Positions 1 through 6,989 of a stretch of 8,545 bases of DNA are shown in pieces. Made by a program: the position numbers and the translations under genes. The notes below the pieces were generated by a model, which was given only the letters and a program-made list of their open reading frames with translations, was not told the DNA's origin and did not search any database. The first letter of the stretch is position 1, and each line of letters opens with the position of its first letter. Source of the stretch: Smithella sp. (lineage in GTDB: Bacteria; Desulfobacterota; Syntrophia; Syntrophales; Smithellaceae); the NCBI GenBank assembly GCA_012797505.1, contig JAAZOZ010000451.1, positions 1 to 8,545 on the forward strand. Direction: 5' to 3'.

Positions 1-94
1 CGGACAGATCACCGTAAGCGCCAGAGGCAGCGACGCCGACCAGGCGCTTGCCGAACTGGAGACCTTGATTGAAAATAAATTTGGAGAAGAATAA
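1..94 (+). CDS. ptsH: HPr phosphocarrier protein, C-terminal end only
   Basis: Only the last 30 codons are in the window; the reading frame starts at base 2 and ends at TAA 92-94. The visible residues run from GQITVSARGSDADQ to a terminal IENKFGEE. This matches the usual end of HPr: the last beta strand, then the C-terminal helix with an alternating Ala/Leu/Glu pattern. HPr takes phosphate from Enzyme I and passes it to EIIA proteins. The phospho-accepting His and the regulatory Ser lie upstream and cannot be checked. The identification rests on this tail and on ptsI starting 9 nt downstream, the classic ptsH-ptsI order. The two genes are almost certainly cotranscribed. Confidence 0.85.
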   Translation, partial: GQITVSARGSDADQALAELETLIENKFGEE

Positions 95-103
95 AGTCAG
101 CAC

Positions 104-1888
104 ATGATGTCGGATCAGGGGAAAAAAACTTTTGTTCTCAAAGGCATTGGCGTCTCTCCGGGCGTGGTGATCGGCAAGGTTTACCGCTTTGATCCGCTCG
201 ATGCGCAAATATCATTTTATAAACTTCACAGCGCCGACATGGTTCCGCGCGAAATTGAGCGTTTCAAGAACGCGCTCAAGGAATCTTCGCGGCAGCTGCT
301 GGAAATTCAGGAAAACCTCAGGAAAACAAAGGTGACGGAGCCGCTGTACATCATTGATGTTCACGTTCTGCTTCTGTCGGACAAGAAATTCATCAACCGC
401 ACGATCAAGTATATTCGCCGTCTGGGCGTCAACGCGGAATGGGCGCTGCGCATGACGCTGGACCACTATAAACAGGTCTTCGAAGGCCTCGAGGATGTTT
501 ACATCAGCGGCCGCATCAGCGACGTGCAGTACGTGATCCAGCGGATTCTTCGCAATCTTTCCGGCGAAAAACGGGAAATGGTCTGGGACGTCGGCCAGGA
601 AGGCGTCGTGATTGTCTCCCACGACCTGTCCCCCGCCGACACGGCGCAGATGAAGATGGATAAAATCGTCGGTTTTGCCACCGACAGCGGCGGCCGGACG
701 TCGCACACGGCGATCGTGGCCCGGTCCATGGAACTGCCCGCCGTGGTCGGACTGGATAATGTCACCCGCTTTGTCCGCACCGGCGACGACATCATCGTGG
801 ACGGCACGTCGGGGCTTGTGGTGGTCAATCCCTATCCCGACATGCTCAAACGGTATGAAGAAAAGAAGCGCCACTACGATGAGGCTAAAGACGAATATCT
901 GAAATACGCCCGGCAGCCGGCCGTAACGCTGGACCACTATACCGTGAAAATCGGCTCCAATATTGAATTTGTCGAAGAGATTTCCTCGGCGGTGTCCCAC
1001 GGGGCGGAGCACGTAGGCCTTTACCGGACGGAATTTCTTTATATCTACCGGGATGATTTGCCGACGGAAGAGGATCATTTCAACAATTACCGCCAGGTGG
1101 TTGAGGAAAAGAATTTTTCCTGGTCCACCATCCGTACGTTCGATCTGGGCGGCGACAAATTTACCAAGTATCAGAAGCATGCCAAAGAAATGAATCCACA
1201 GATGGGGCTGCGGGCGATCCGTTTCTGCCTCAGGGAAGTGGACATTTTCAAGACGCAGCTGCGCGCCATCTGGCGGGTGAGCGCTCTGGGCAGGGTCAAG
1301 ATTCTGTTTCCCATGATTTCCAGCATCGAGGAAATCCGGGAAGCCAAACGCCTGCTGGAAGAGGCGCGCCGGGAGTTGGTGACCCAGGGAGTTCCGGTAG
1401 CCGAACGCATGGAGATCGGAGCCATGATCGAAGTGCCGGCCGCCGCCGTGATTGCCGACCAGCTGGCGAAAGAAGTCGATTATTTCAGCATCGGGACGAA
1501 CGACCTGATCCAGTATTCGCTGGCGATCGACCGATCCAATGAAAGAGTCACCTACCTGTACGAACCTCTGCATCCGGCGGTTTTGAGGCTGATCAAGCGC
1601 ATTGTGGATGCGGCGCACGAGGCCGGCATTCGCGTGGCCATGTGCGGAGAAATGGCCGGCGATCCTCTTTGCTGCCCGATTCTCCTGGGAATGGAGCTGG
1701 ATGAACTCAGCATGAACCATCTTGCGATTCCGCGCATCAAGAGAATCCTTCAGCAGTCCAGCCTGGAGGAGTCCCGCAAACTTCTGGCGCAGGCCCTGTC
1801 CTACAAAAGCGCCGCCGAAGTTCGGGCCTATGTCCAGAACTACATGATTCATCACTTTCCCGACGAGTTTCAGAAGAGGGATCTGTAG
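104..1888 (+). CDS. ptsI: Phosphoenolpyruvate-protein phosphotransferase (PTS Enzyme I)
   Basis: This 594-residue protein has the full Enzyme I layout, slightly longer than the roughly 575 residues of E. coli EI. It autophosphorylates from PEP and passes the phosphate to HPr in the cytoplasm. The N-terminal HPr-binding helical region covers about residues 8-150. The phosphohistidine domain contains GGRTSHTAIVARS with the active His at 201. The C-terminal PEP-binding TIM barrel starts near residue 265. Visible barrel motifs include LYRTEFLY (Arg308), RTFDLGGDK (Arg344), the IGTNDLIQYSLAIDRSNE stretch and MCGEMAGDP with the catalytic Cys514. All key residues are present, so it should be active. 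The start is ATGATG at 104/107; a GGAG at 83-86 is rather far upstream, so translation may be coupled to ptsH. No sugar-specific EII gene is visible. A mainly regulatory PTS is possible but cannot be shown from this window. Confidence 0.97.
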   Translation: MMSDQGKKTFVLKGIGVSPGVVIGKVYRFDPLDAQISFYKLHSADMVPREIERFKNALKESSRQLLEIQENLRKTKVTEPLYIIDVHVLLLSDKKFINRTIKYIRRLGVNAEWALRMTLDHYKQVFEGLEDVYISGRISDVQYVIQRILRNLSGEKREMVWDVGQEGVVIVSHDLSPADTAQMKMDKIVGFATDSGGRTSHTAIVARSMELPAVVGLDNVTRFVRTGDDIIVDGTSGLVVVNPYPDMLKRYEEKKRHYDEAKDEYLKYARQPAVTLDHYTVKIGSNIEFVEEISSAVSHGAEHVGLYRTEFLYIYRDDLPTEEDHFNNYRQVVEEKNFSWSTIRTFDLGGDKFTKYQKHAKEMNPQMGLRAIRFCLREVDIFKTQLRAIWRVSALGRVKILFPMISSIEEIREAKRLLEEARRELVTQGVPVAERMEIGAMIEVPAAAVIADQLAKEVDYFSIGTNDLIQYSLAIDRSNERVTYLYEPLHPAVLRLIKRIVDAAHEAGIRVAMCGEMAGDPLCCPILLGMELDELSMNHLAIPRIKRILQQSSLEESRKLLAQALSYKSAAEVRAYVQNYMIHHFPDEFQKRDL

Positions 1889-1891
1889 GCT

Positions 1892-1907
1892 CCGGATGTG
1901 AATCCGG
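1892..1907 (+). other. Small GNRA-loop hairpin between ptsI and plsB
   Basis: The palindrome CCGGAT-GTGA-ATCCGG forms a perfect 6-bp stem closed by GUGA, a GNRA-type tetraloop, plus a possible U-G pair at its base. It begins 4 nt after the ptsI stop. No T-tract follows, so it does not look like an intrinsic terminator. It could mark a processing or stability site in a ptsI-plsB transcript; that role is inference. Confidence 0.45.
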
Positions 1908-1935
1908 GTCCGTCAAACGAAGGGACTGGAGAGGT

Positions 1936-4557
1936 ATGAGCGAAAAAACGCCCACGGAAGCCGGCCGGCAGGAAGAAGAATATTACTCCGGCTGTATTTA
2001 CGACGAGCAGGACCTGTGGCGCTTTCGTCCAGTGAAAGCCTATCTGTCGCGGGTTTCCATCGCCGACGAGAACGTCCATGCCCTGAAAGAATTGGCCGGC
2101 CGCGGCGCTGTGGTTTATGCCATCAAGCAAAGAAGCAAACTCAACAGCCTGATCCTGGCCGAGATCACCGCGCGCAATGGTCTGCCCATGCCGGTTTACA
2201 GCCACGGCGTCAATATGTCTTTCTGGCAGCCGGTGTCCAAGATGATGAAGTTTCTCTGGTCGTCTTTCCTGCGCCGCTTCAGACAGACTGCGCTCGCCCG
2301 CCAGGGGAAACTGGACTTCCTTGCCGCAAAAGTTGCCGCCCGGAAAAGCGTCATTATTCATCTGGGAGAGTCGGAGTTCATCCAAAGCCGGGCCGCCGAG
2401 GACGCCATCGCCAGCCTGATGAAGCTGCAGGCCGGTCTTTCCTTTCCCGTCTATATCGTGCCGGTGCTGGTGGCCTACGGCCGGCGCAGGGAGAAGGAAG
2501 ACGAAAGCCTGTTCAACATCCTGTTCGGTCAGACGGAACAAACGGGAACGCTCCGTCGTCTCATCACTTTCATGCGCTATTCCAAGCAGGCCTTTATTCT
2601 CCCCGCCGAGCCGGTTCATCTGGCGGAGTATCTGTCGGCGAACAGTCATTTGACCCACAACGAACTCGTCATGGATTTGCGCGGTGAACTGATTGACCGG
2701 ATTGAAGAGGAAAAGACCTCCGTGGTCGGGCCGGAACTGAAATCGCGTGAAGCCGTGATCGGAATGGTCATGCACGACCCGAAGCTGAACCGGTTTCTGG
2801 ATGACTACGCCCAAAAATCTAAAAAAGACCGGACCGCTCTGGCCCGGGATGCAAGGCGCTATCTGCATGAGATTGCGTCGGATTACCGGGAAACGTTTGT
2901 TGAGCTGTGGGACAAGGTTCTGACCTGGCTGTGGAACACGGTGTATGACGGCGTATCCATCGACTCCGAAGGGCTGGCCAACGTCCGCAATTTGTCCAAA
3001 AAAATGCCTTTTGTCATCATTTCCTGCCATCGCAGCCACATTGATTATCTTCTGCTGTCGTATGTTTTTTACAAAAATAACATTCAGCTGCCGTTTATTG
3101 CCGCGGGGAACAATCTTTCTTTTTTCCCGATGGGGTATATTTTCCGAAGGTCCGGAGCGTTTTTTCTGCGGAGGAGCTTTCGCGGGAACGAAGTTTATGG
3201 AGAGGTCTTTTCCAAATATATGGCCACACTGCTCAAGGAAGGCCTCCCGCTCGAGTTCTTCATCGAAGGCGGTCGAAGCCGGACCGGAAAAATGGTGATG
3301 CCCAAATACGGGCTCTTGTCCATGATTATCCAAGCCTATCAGGACAAGTATTGCGAGAATCTGGCCGCGGTGCCCGTGTACATCGGCTACGACCGCGTGA
3401 TCGAGGAAAAGTCCTATCTGCAGGAGCTCTCCGGCGCGCCGAAGGTCCAGGAAAATACCGTTGAAATCATCAAATCCACGAAAATCCTGCGCAAACGGTA
3501 CGGCCGCGTTTATGTCAACATCGGCCAACCGATCATTTTGAAGGACTATCTGGCCGCTCAGGAAAAATCCATGGACGAGATGACCGTGGAAGAGCGCCAG
3601 AGCCTTTACCGGAAAATCGGTTACGAGGTGGTGCTGGAGATCAATAAAGTCTCCGTGGTCACGCCGTTTGCGCTGGTGGCCTCCGGCCTCTTGAGCCATG
3701 ACCGGCGCGGCATATCCCATGAGGAGTTGCGGGGCATCTTAAACGAATTTTACGAATATCTGTCCACCCGGCAGGTGAAATTTGCAGATACCTTTGCTCA
3801 CCGGGACCGGGCGATTACGGACGCCTTGAATATTTTCGACGAGACGGACATCATTTCCAAGATAGAAGCCGAGGAAGAGGAAGAGGAAATGCAGGAAGTG
3901 GTCTATTCCCTCACCGACGCCAGAAGACTGAATCTGGAGTATTATAAAAACAACATTCTTCATTTTTTCATTCCTCTGTGTTTTGTGGCGACTTCCATGG
4001 TCAAAAATCCTGAAGACTCCATGTCGCTGGCCAAAATTATGGGGGATTACCGGTTTTTGAAGGGACTTTTGTGGAATGAGTTTATTTTTGACGAAAACCG
4101 GGGGGATGCCGAAGACGTGACGGAGGCTCTGACCTACCTGCACTCGAAATCCATGATTCTGACCTTGAGGCGCGACGGCGAATCCTGGGTGGAAATCAAA
4201 AGCAGGGGGGAGGCCAGGCTCAAACCCTTTGCCGGCCTGATTCACAACTACCTCGAATCTTACTGGATCGTCATCCGCAGCCTGGTGTACCTCAAGAAAA
4301 AACCGCTTCCGCAAAAAGAATGGCTGGCCAAGATCCGCTCACTGGGAGACCGGATGTTCCGCAAGGGGGAAGTCCTGCGCGCCGAAGCTCTGTCGCAAGC
4401 CAACTATCAGAATGCCATTCTGTTTTTGGAGAGTGCGGAAATGATCGTTTCCCAGTCCCGGGAAGAAAAAGGCGGCAAAAGGGAAATCCTTTACAGCCTG
4501 GCAAACAACCGGGCGCAACTGGAAGTGCTGAGGCGACGCCTGTTTAAATTCCTGTGA
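1936..4557 (+). CDS. plsB: Glycerol-3-phosphate 1-O-acyltransferase, PlsB type
   Basis: This 873-residue protein carries all four GPAT acyltransferase blocks in order. They are HRSHIDY (catalytic His365 and Asp370, the HX4D motif), GAFFLRRSF (407-415), FIEGGRSRTG (442-451) and VPVYIGYD (479-486). The enzyme acylates sn-glycerol-3-phosphate at position 1, the first step of phospholipid synthesis, at the inner face of the cytoplasmic membrane. E. coli PlsB has about 807 residues, so this one is somewhat long. The N-terminal 300 residues and the C-terminal 250 match the large PlsB architecture rather than the short PlsY or PlsC types. A run of acidic residues (about 645-652, mostly Glu) sits in a presumed linker after the catalytic domain. 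The start is supported by a good Shine-Dalgarno GGAGAGG at 1928-1934, just ahead of ATG 1936. It lies 47 nt after ptsI on the same strand, with no terminator between. Confidence 0.95.
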   Translation: MSEKTPTEAGRQEEEYYSGCIYDEQDLWRFRPVKAYLSRVSIADENVHALKELAGRGAVVYAIKQRSKLNSLILAEITARNGLPMPVYSHGVNMSFWQPVSKMMKFLWSSFLRRFRQTALARQGKLDFLAAKVAARKSVIIHLGESEFIQSRAAEDAIASLMKLQAGLSFPVYIVPVLVAYGRRREKEDESLFNILFGQTEQTGTLRRLITFMRYSKQAFILPAEPVHLAEYLSANSHLTHNELVMDLRGELIDRIEEEKTSVVGPELKSREAVIGMVMHDPKLNRFLDDYAQKSKKDRTALARDARRYLHEIASDYRETFVELWDKVLTWLWNTVYDGVSIDSEGLANVRNLSKKMPFVIISCHRSHIDYLLLSYVFYKNNIQLPFIAAGNNLSFFPMGYIFRRSGAFFLRRSFRGNEVYGEVFSKYMATLLKEGLPLEFFIEGGRSRTGKMVMPKYGLLSMIIQAYQDKYCENLAAVPVYIGYDRVIEEKSYLQELSGAPKVQENTVEIIKSTKILRKRYGRVYVNIGQPIILKDYLAAQEKSMDEMTVEERQSLYRKIGYEVVLEINKVSVVTPFALVASGLLSHDRRGISHEELRGILNEFYEYLSTRQVKFADTFAHRDRAITDALNIFDETDIISKIEAEEEEEEMQEVVYSLTDARRLNLEYYKNNILHFFIPLCFVATSMVKNPEDSMSLAKIMGDYRFLKGLLWNEFIFDENRGDAEDVTEALTYLHSKSMILTLRRDGESWVEIKSRGEARLKPFAGLIHNYLESYWIVIRSLVYLKKKPLPQKEWLAKIRSLGDRMFRKGEVLRAEALSQANYQNAILFLESAEMIVSQSREEKGGKREILYSLANNRAQLEVLRRRLFKFL

Positions 4558-4564
4558 GCCTGTG

Positions 4565-4608
4565 AAAAAAGGCCATATGCCCATCGCGGGAATATGGCCT
4601 TTGGGTTT
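4565..4608. terminator. Bidirectional intrinsic terminator between convergent plsB and the enolase relic
   Basis: An 11-bp perfect stem pairs AAAGGCCATAT (4568-4578) with ATATGGCCTTT (4592-4602). Its apex can add three C-G pairs (4580-4582 with 4588-4590). On the plus strand it is followed by TTTGGGTTTTC. On the minus strand the A-run 4565-4570 becomes a T-tract. It begins 7 nt after the plsB stop and lies just past the stop of the minus-strand gene, so it can end transcripts from both sides. Confidence 0.88.
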
Positions 4609-4614
4609 TCCGCG

Positions 4615-5109
4615 CTATTTCTTTTTGCCGCCGGCCGTTTTTTTCAGGTTGTAAAAGGCGTCCCTGCCGCGGTAGCAGGCCGCGTCGCCAAGTTCTTCTT
4701 CGATGCGCATCAACTGGTTGTACTTGGCCAGACGGTCCGTGCGGGACAGTGAACCGCTCTTGATCTGGCCGCAATTGGTGGCGACGGCGCCGAGTTTTCC
4801 CTTATTGGCGGCGCCGTCGAGTTCGATCATGGCGAAATCGATGTCGCGCTGATTGCGGCAGTCCATGCCGATGATTTCCGGAGCAATCTTGTGCAAAACA
4901 TTCCTGACGGCTTTCTCCACGCCTTTTCCGTTGTATCTTTTCTTGTTGTCGTCGCGCAATTCCAGCATTTCATGCTCTCCGGTGGAAGCGGCGGAAGGAA
5001 CGACAGCTCTGGCGGTGATGCCTGCGATCGTTGTGACTTCGGCTTCGACGGTTGGATTGCCGCGGGAATCCAGGATTTCCCTGGCATGAATACTAATAAT
5101 TTCAGGCAT
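4615..5109 (-). pseudogene. eno: Enolase with a large in-frame internal deletion
   Basis: The 164-codon frame is enolase at both ends. Residues 1-108 match the N-terminal domain (REILDSRGNPTVEAEV, the STGEHE...ELRD stretch, GKGVEKAV, DGAANKGKLGA). Residues 109-155 match the extreme C-terminus (VATNCGQIKSGSLSRTDRLA, KYNQLMRIEEELG). Normal enolase has about 425-435 residues, so roughly 270 are missing, with the join at about 4783-4788. The lost part covers nearly all the catalytic barrel, including the Mg-binding acidic residues and the general-base Glu and Lys; only the late GQIK lysine (Lys117) survives. It cannot be a working 2-phosphoglycerate dehydratase. The frame is intact, with a strong SD (AAAGGAGG, 5117-5124) 7 nt before ATG, a stop at 4615-4617 and a terminator. 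It is either a recent deletion pseudogene, an assembly chimera, or a retained mini-protein. A full eno must be expected elsewhere. Confidence 0.9.
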
Positions 5110-5116
5110 ATGGAAA

Positions 5117-5124
5117 CCTCCTTT
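5117..5124 (-). promoter_or_regulatory. Strong Shine-Dalgarno of the truncated enolase
   Basis: On the minus strand, AAAGGAGG lies 7 nt before the ATG at 5109. This near-perfect anti-16S match fixes the start codon. It shows that translation signals survived the internal deletion. Confidence 0.8.
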
Positions 5125-5309
5125 CTGTTTTTTCCATAACAGAGATGCCCCGCGACAGCAAGATGAAGTTCCTCGGATGAGAAATGCGAAAGGGGAGACA
5201 AAGCTCTGCCATCGGGAAAAATGAAGATAGTCGTTGACAAAAAGGGGGAAAAGTAGGAAAAAAGATCACCTTTATCAATCGGATTCACCTGCTTTTCAGG
5301 GAGGATGAT

Positions 5310-6131
5310 ATGACAAAGCGCACAAAAATGATTATAGCGTTTGTATTGATTCTGCAAATGGTCCTTCCGTATCCGTTGTATGCCGCCACGGTAGGCAGGC
5401 TCACCTCGGTGGTGGGAAATGTCGTCCTGACAAGGGACGGCAAAGATTACCGGCCGGTCGTCAATTCAGCCGTCAACGAAAAGGATTTAATCGTTACGGG
5501 TGATGGCGCTTCCGCGGTCATGGTTTTTACCGACGACAGCACCATTACCCTGTCCCCAAAGACGCGGATGCAGGTCAGAGAATTCGGCATGGAGGGGAAG
5601 GACAGAAAGGGAATCTTTTCATTGTCGCTTGGAAAACTGGTTGCCAACGTAACCAAATTCATCGGCGGCGCCAACAAGTTTGAGGTTCATTCGCCGACAG
5701 CCGTCTGCGGTGTTCGAGGAACCTTGTTCGGTGTGGAAGTGGCCATGGTCGGAACCGTCATGACGACGACTGCGACCTGTACGACGGGCGCCCTGTCCGT
5801 GTCCGCTTTGTCGGCCACCGGCGCCATCGTGGCGACGTCCGGCATTGTTGCAGGTCAGACGGCGGTTATTACTTCTACAGGCATTACCGTCGGCGCGGCC
5901 GGTGCAGCGGGTGCTGCAGGAGCAGGTGCGGCCGGTTCGGCAGGTACAACGGGAGCGGCAGGCGCAGGCGCGGCCGGAGCGGCCGGTGGGGCAGCGGCGG
6001 CAGCCGGTGTCGGCGCCGGGACAATTGCTACCGCAGCTGCAGTGGCAGCCGCAGCGGTCGCGGCAGCGGTAGCGGCGACAGGCGGGACTTCAGATACAAC
6101 CCCCACGCACACAACGCCCGCGCACCGTTAG
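5310..6131 (+). CDS. Secreted FecR-domain protein with Gly/Ala-rich C-terminal tail
   Basis: This 273-residue protein starts with a signal peptide: MTKRTK, a hydrophobic core, then PLYA-A with likely cleavage near residue 25. Residues 30-155 form a FecR domain (beta-rich, Pfam FecR type). It has VGNVVLTRDGK, a GDGASAVMVFTDDSTITLSPKT-like strand pair, and SPTAVCGVRGTLFGVEV at 129-144. Such domains are found in periplasmic or surface proteins of many deltaproteobacteria and need not be linked to iron signalling. Residues 195-226 are almost purely Gly and Ala in a Gly-X-X rhythm. Residues 239-258 form an Ala/Val stretch that could insert in or pack on a membrane. The end is Thr/Pro/His-rich. There is no FecI sigma factor or TonB receptor beside it, so a classic Fec regulator is unlikely. 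SD AGGGAGG (5298-5304) supports ATG 5310. The specific function is unknown. Confidence 0.85.
   Translation: MTKRTKMIIAFVLILQMVLPYPLYAATVGRLTSVVGNVVLTRDGKDYRPVVNSAVNEKDLIVTGDGASAVMVFTDDSTITLSPKTRMQVREFGMEGKDRKGIFSLSLGKLVANVTKFIGGANKFEVHSPTAVCGVRGTLFGVEVAMVGTVMTTTATCTTGALSVSALSATGAIVATSGIVAGQTAVITSTGITVGAAGAAGAAGAGAAGSAGTTGAAGAGAAGAAGGAAAAAGVGAGTIATAAAVAAAAVAAAVAATGGTSDTTPTHTTPAHR
5893..6084 (+). repeat. Low-complexity GCN/GGN codon tract in the FecR-protein gene
   Basis: This imperfect tract of Ala and Gly codons (mostly GCN and GGN) encodes residues of about 195-258 of the FecR protein. Gly recurs every third residue at 195-204, 206-218 and 220-226, with two-residue slips between blocks. This is what expansion and contraction of a GGN-GCN-GCN unit would leave. 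Varied synonymous codons show it is not a very recent perfect tandem array. Confidence 0.7.
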
Positions 6132-6161
6132 AAAAAGGTTCATTTTTCAGAAAAACAACAA

Positions 6162-6204
6162 CCCCTTTCATTAGCAATAAACGGTTAGTGAAAGGGGATT
6201 TTTT
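6162..6204 (+). terminator. Intrinsic terminator after the FecR-domain gene
   Basis: CCCCTTTCATTAGC (6162-6175) pairs over 14 bp, including two G-U pairs, with GTTAGTGAAAGGGG (6184-6197, allowing the wobble). The loop is 8 nt. ATTTTTTATT follows directly. It lies 30 nt after the FecR-protein stop and only 21 nt before the next start codon. Confidence 0.9.
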
Positions 6205-6225
6205 ATTCCCGGAAAGTATTGCAGG

Positions 6226-6975
6226 ATGGCGAACAAAGATTCAAAATTGTTTCTGCATTTGAAAAAGTGGCTGGAAAAAGCGGTTCTGGACCATCGCATG
6301 ATTGAAGAAGGAGACCGTGTGCTGGTCGGTATTTCAGGAGGAGCGGACAGTTATGCGCTTTTGGATCTGCTCGACTCACCGATGGTCTTTGTTCCGCGAT
6401 TTTCCTTTATCGCTGTATATATTGACATGGGTTTTGATCGGGAATTCACGGCTTATCAATCGCTGGGAAAATACCTGCAAACGCATCAATACCCGTATGT
6501 AATGGAAAAAACAGACATTGGGACGCTTGCCCATTCCGATTTCAACCGGAAAAATCCCTGCTTCCTCTGTTCCCGCCTGCGCCGCAAAAGAATTTTTGAA
6601 ATTGCGGATGAAAAAGGCTGCAACAAAATCGCGTTTGCCCACCATCGGGATGACATTATTGAAACGCTTTTGATCAATCTGTTTTACGGCCGGGAAATCA
6701 GCACCATGATGCCGAACCAATCGATTTTTGGCGGAAAGCTTCACATTATCCGTCCCCTGGCGTATTTGAGCGAGGTCCTTCTGAAAAAGTATGCGAGGGA
6801 GCGTCAGTTTCCCCATGTGGAAAACGCCTGCCCGACCAGCGGAAATTCAAAGCGCAGCGATATCAAAAAATTGCTGGATCAGCTTGAAATGGACAATCCG
6901 GAGATTCGTCATAATATTTATACCGCCCTGAGCCACGTGAAGCCGGATTACCTGATGATAAAACCGAAAAATTAA
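6226..6975 (+). CDS. TtcA-like PP-loop ATPase, probable tRNA 2-thiolation enzyme
   Basis: This 249-residue N-type PP-loop ATPase contains the MIEEGDRVLVGISGGADSYALL block, with SGGADS at 37-42. It also has CFLCSRLRR (Cys112, Cys115), AFAHHRDDIIETL (137-149), LFYGREISTM and IRPLAY. This order matches TtcA, which adenylates C32 of certain tRNAs and replaces its oxygen with sulfur using an Fe-S cluster held by three cysteines. The CxxC pair is present, and Cys202 in NACPTSGNSKR can supply the third ligand. However, E. coli TtcA has a CNLCGSQ motif there, so this is a divergent subgroup and the tRNA position modified is uncertain. The TilS-type C-terminal domains are absent, which argues against lysidine synthetase. 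GGAAAG at 6211-6216 serves as a modest SD for ATG 6226. smpB follows after 14 nt, so the two are probably cotranscribed. Confidence 0.82.
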   Translation: MANKDSKLFLHLKKWLEKAVLDHRMIEEGDRVLVGISGGADSYALLDLLDSPMVFVPRFSFIAVYIDMGFDREFTAYQSLGKYLQTHQYPYVMEKTDIGTLAHSDFNRKNPCFLCSRLRRKRIFEIADEKGCNKIAFAHHRDDIIETLLINLFYGREISTMMPNQSIFGGKLHIIRPLAYLSEVLLKKYARERQFPHVENACPTSGNSKRSDIKKLLDQLEMDNPEIRHNIYTALSHVKPDYLMIKPKN

Positions 6976-6989
6976 GATAGAATCATGCC

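Noticed and set aside
212..1855. 547-codon open frame on the minus strand, antisense to ptsI
   Set aside because: It lies wholly within ptsI. Its translation is His/Phe-rich with no recognisable motif, as expected from the complement of a GC-biased gene.
1870..3720. 616-codon open frame on the minus strand, antisense to plsB
   Set aside because: PlsB carries all catalytic motifs in this stretch. The antisense product has no domain signature and is a codon-bias shadow.
5855..6112. Antisense Ala/Pro-rich open frame opposite the FecR Gly/Ala tail
   Set aside because: It is the mechanical complement of GCN/GGN codons and has no start signals.
5310..6131. Classic FecR anti-sigma iron-signalling regulator
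   Set aside because: There is a signal peptide rather than a cytoplasmic N-terminal domain with a single membrane span, and no FecI or TonB-dependent receptor is adjacent. Only the FecR-type beta domain is shared.
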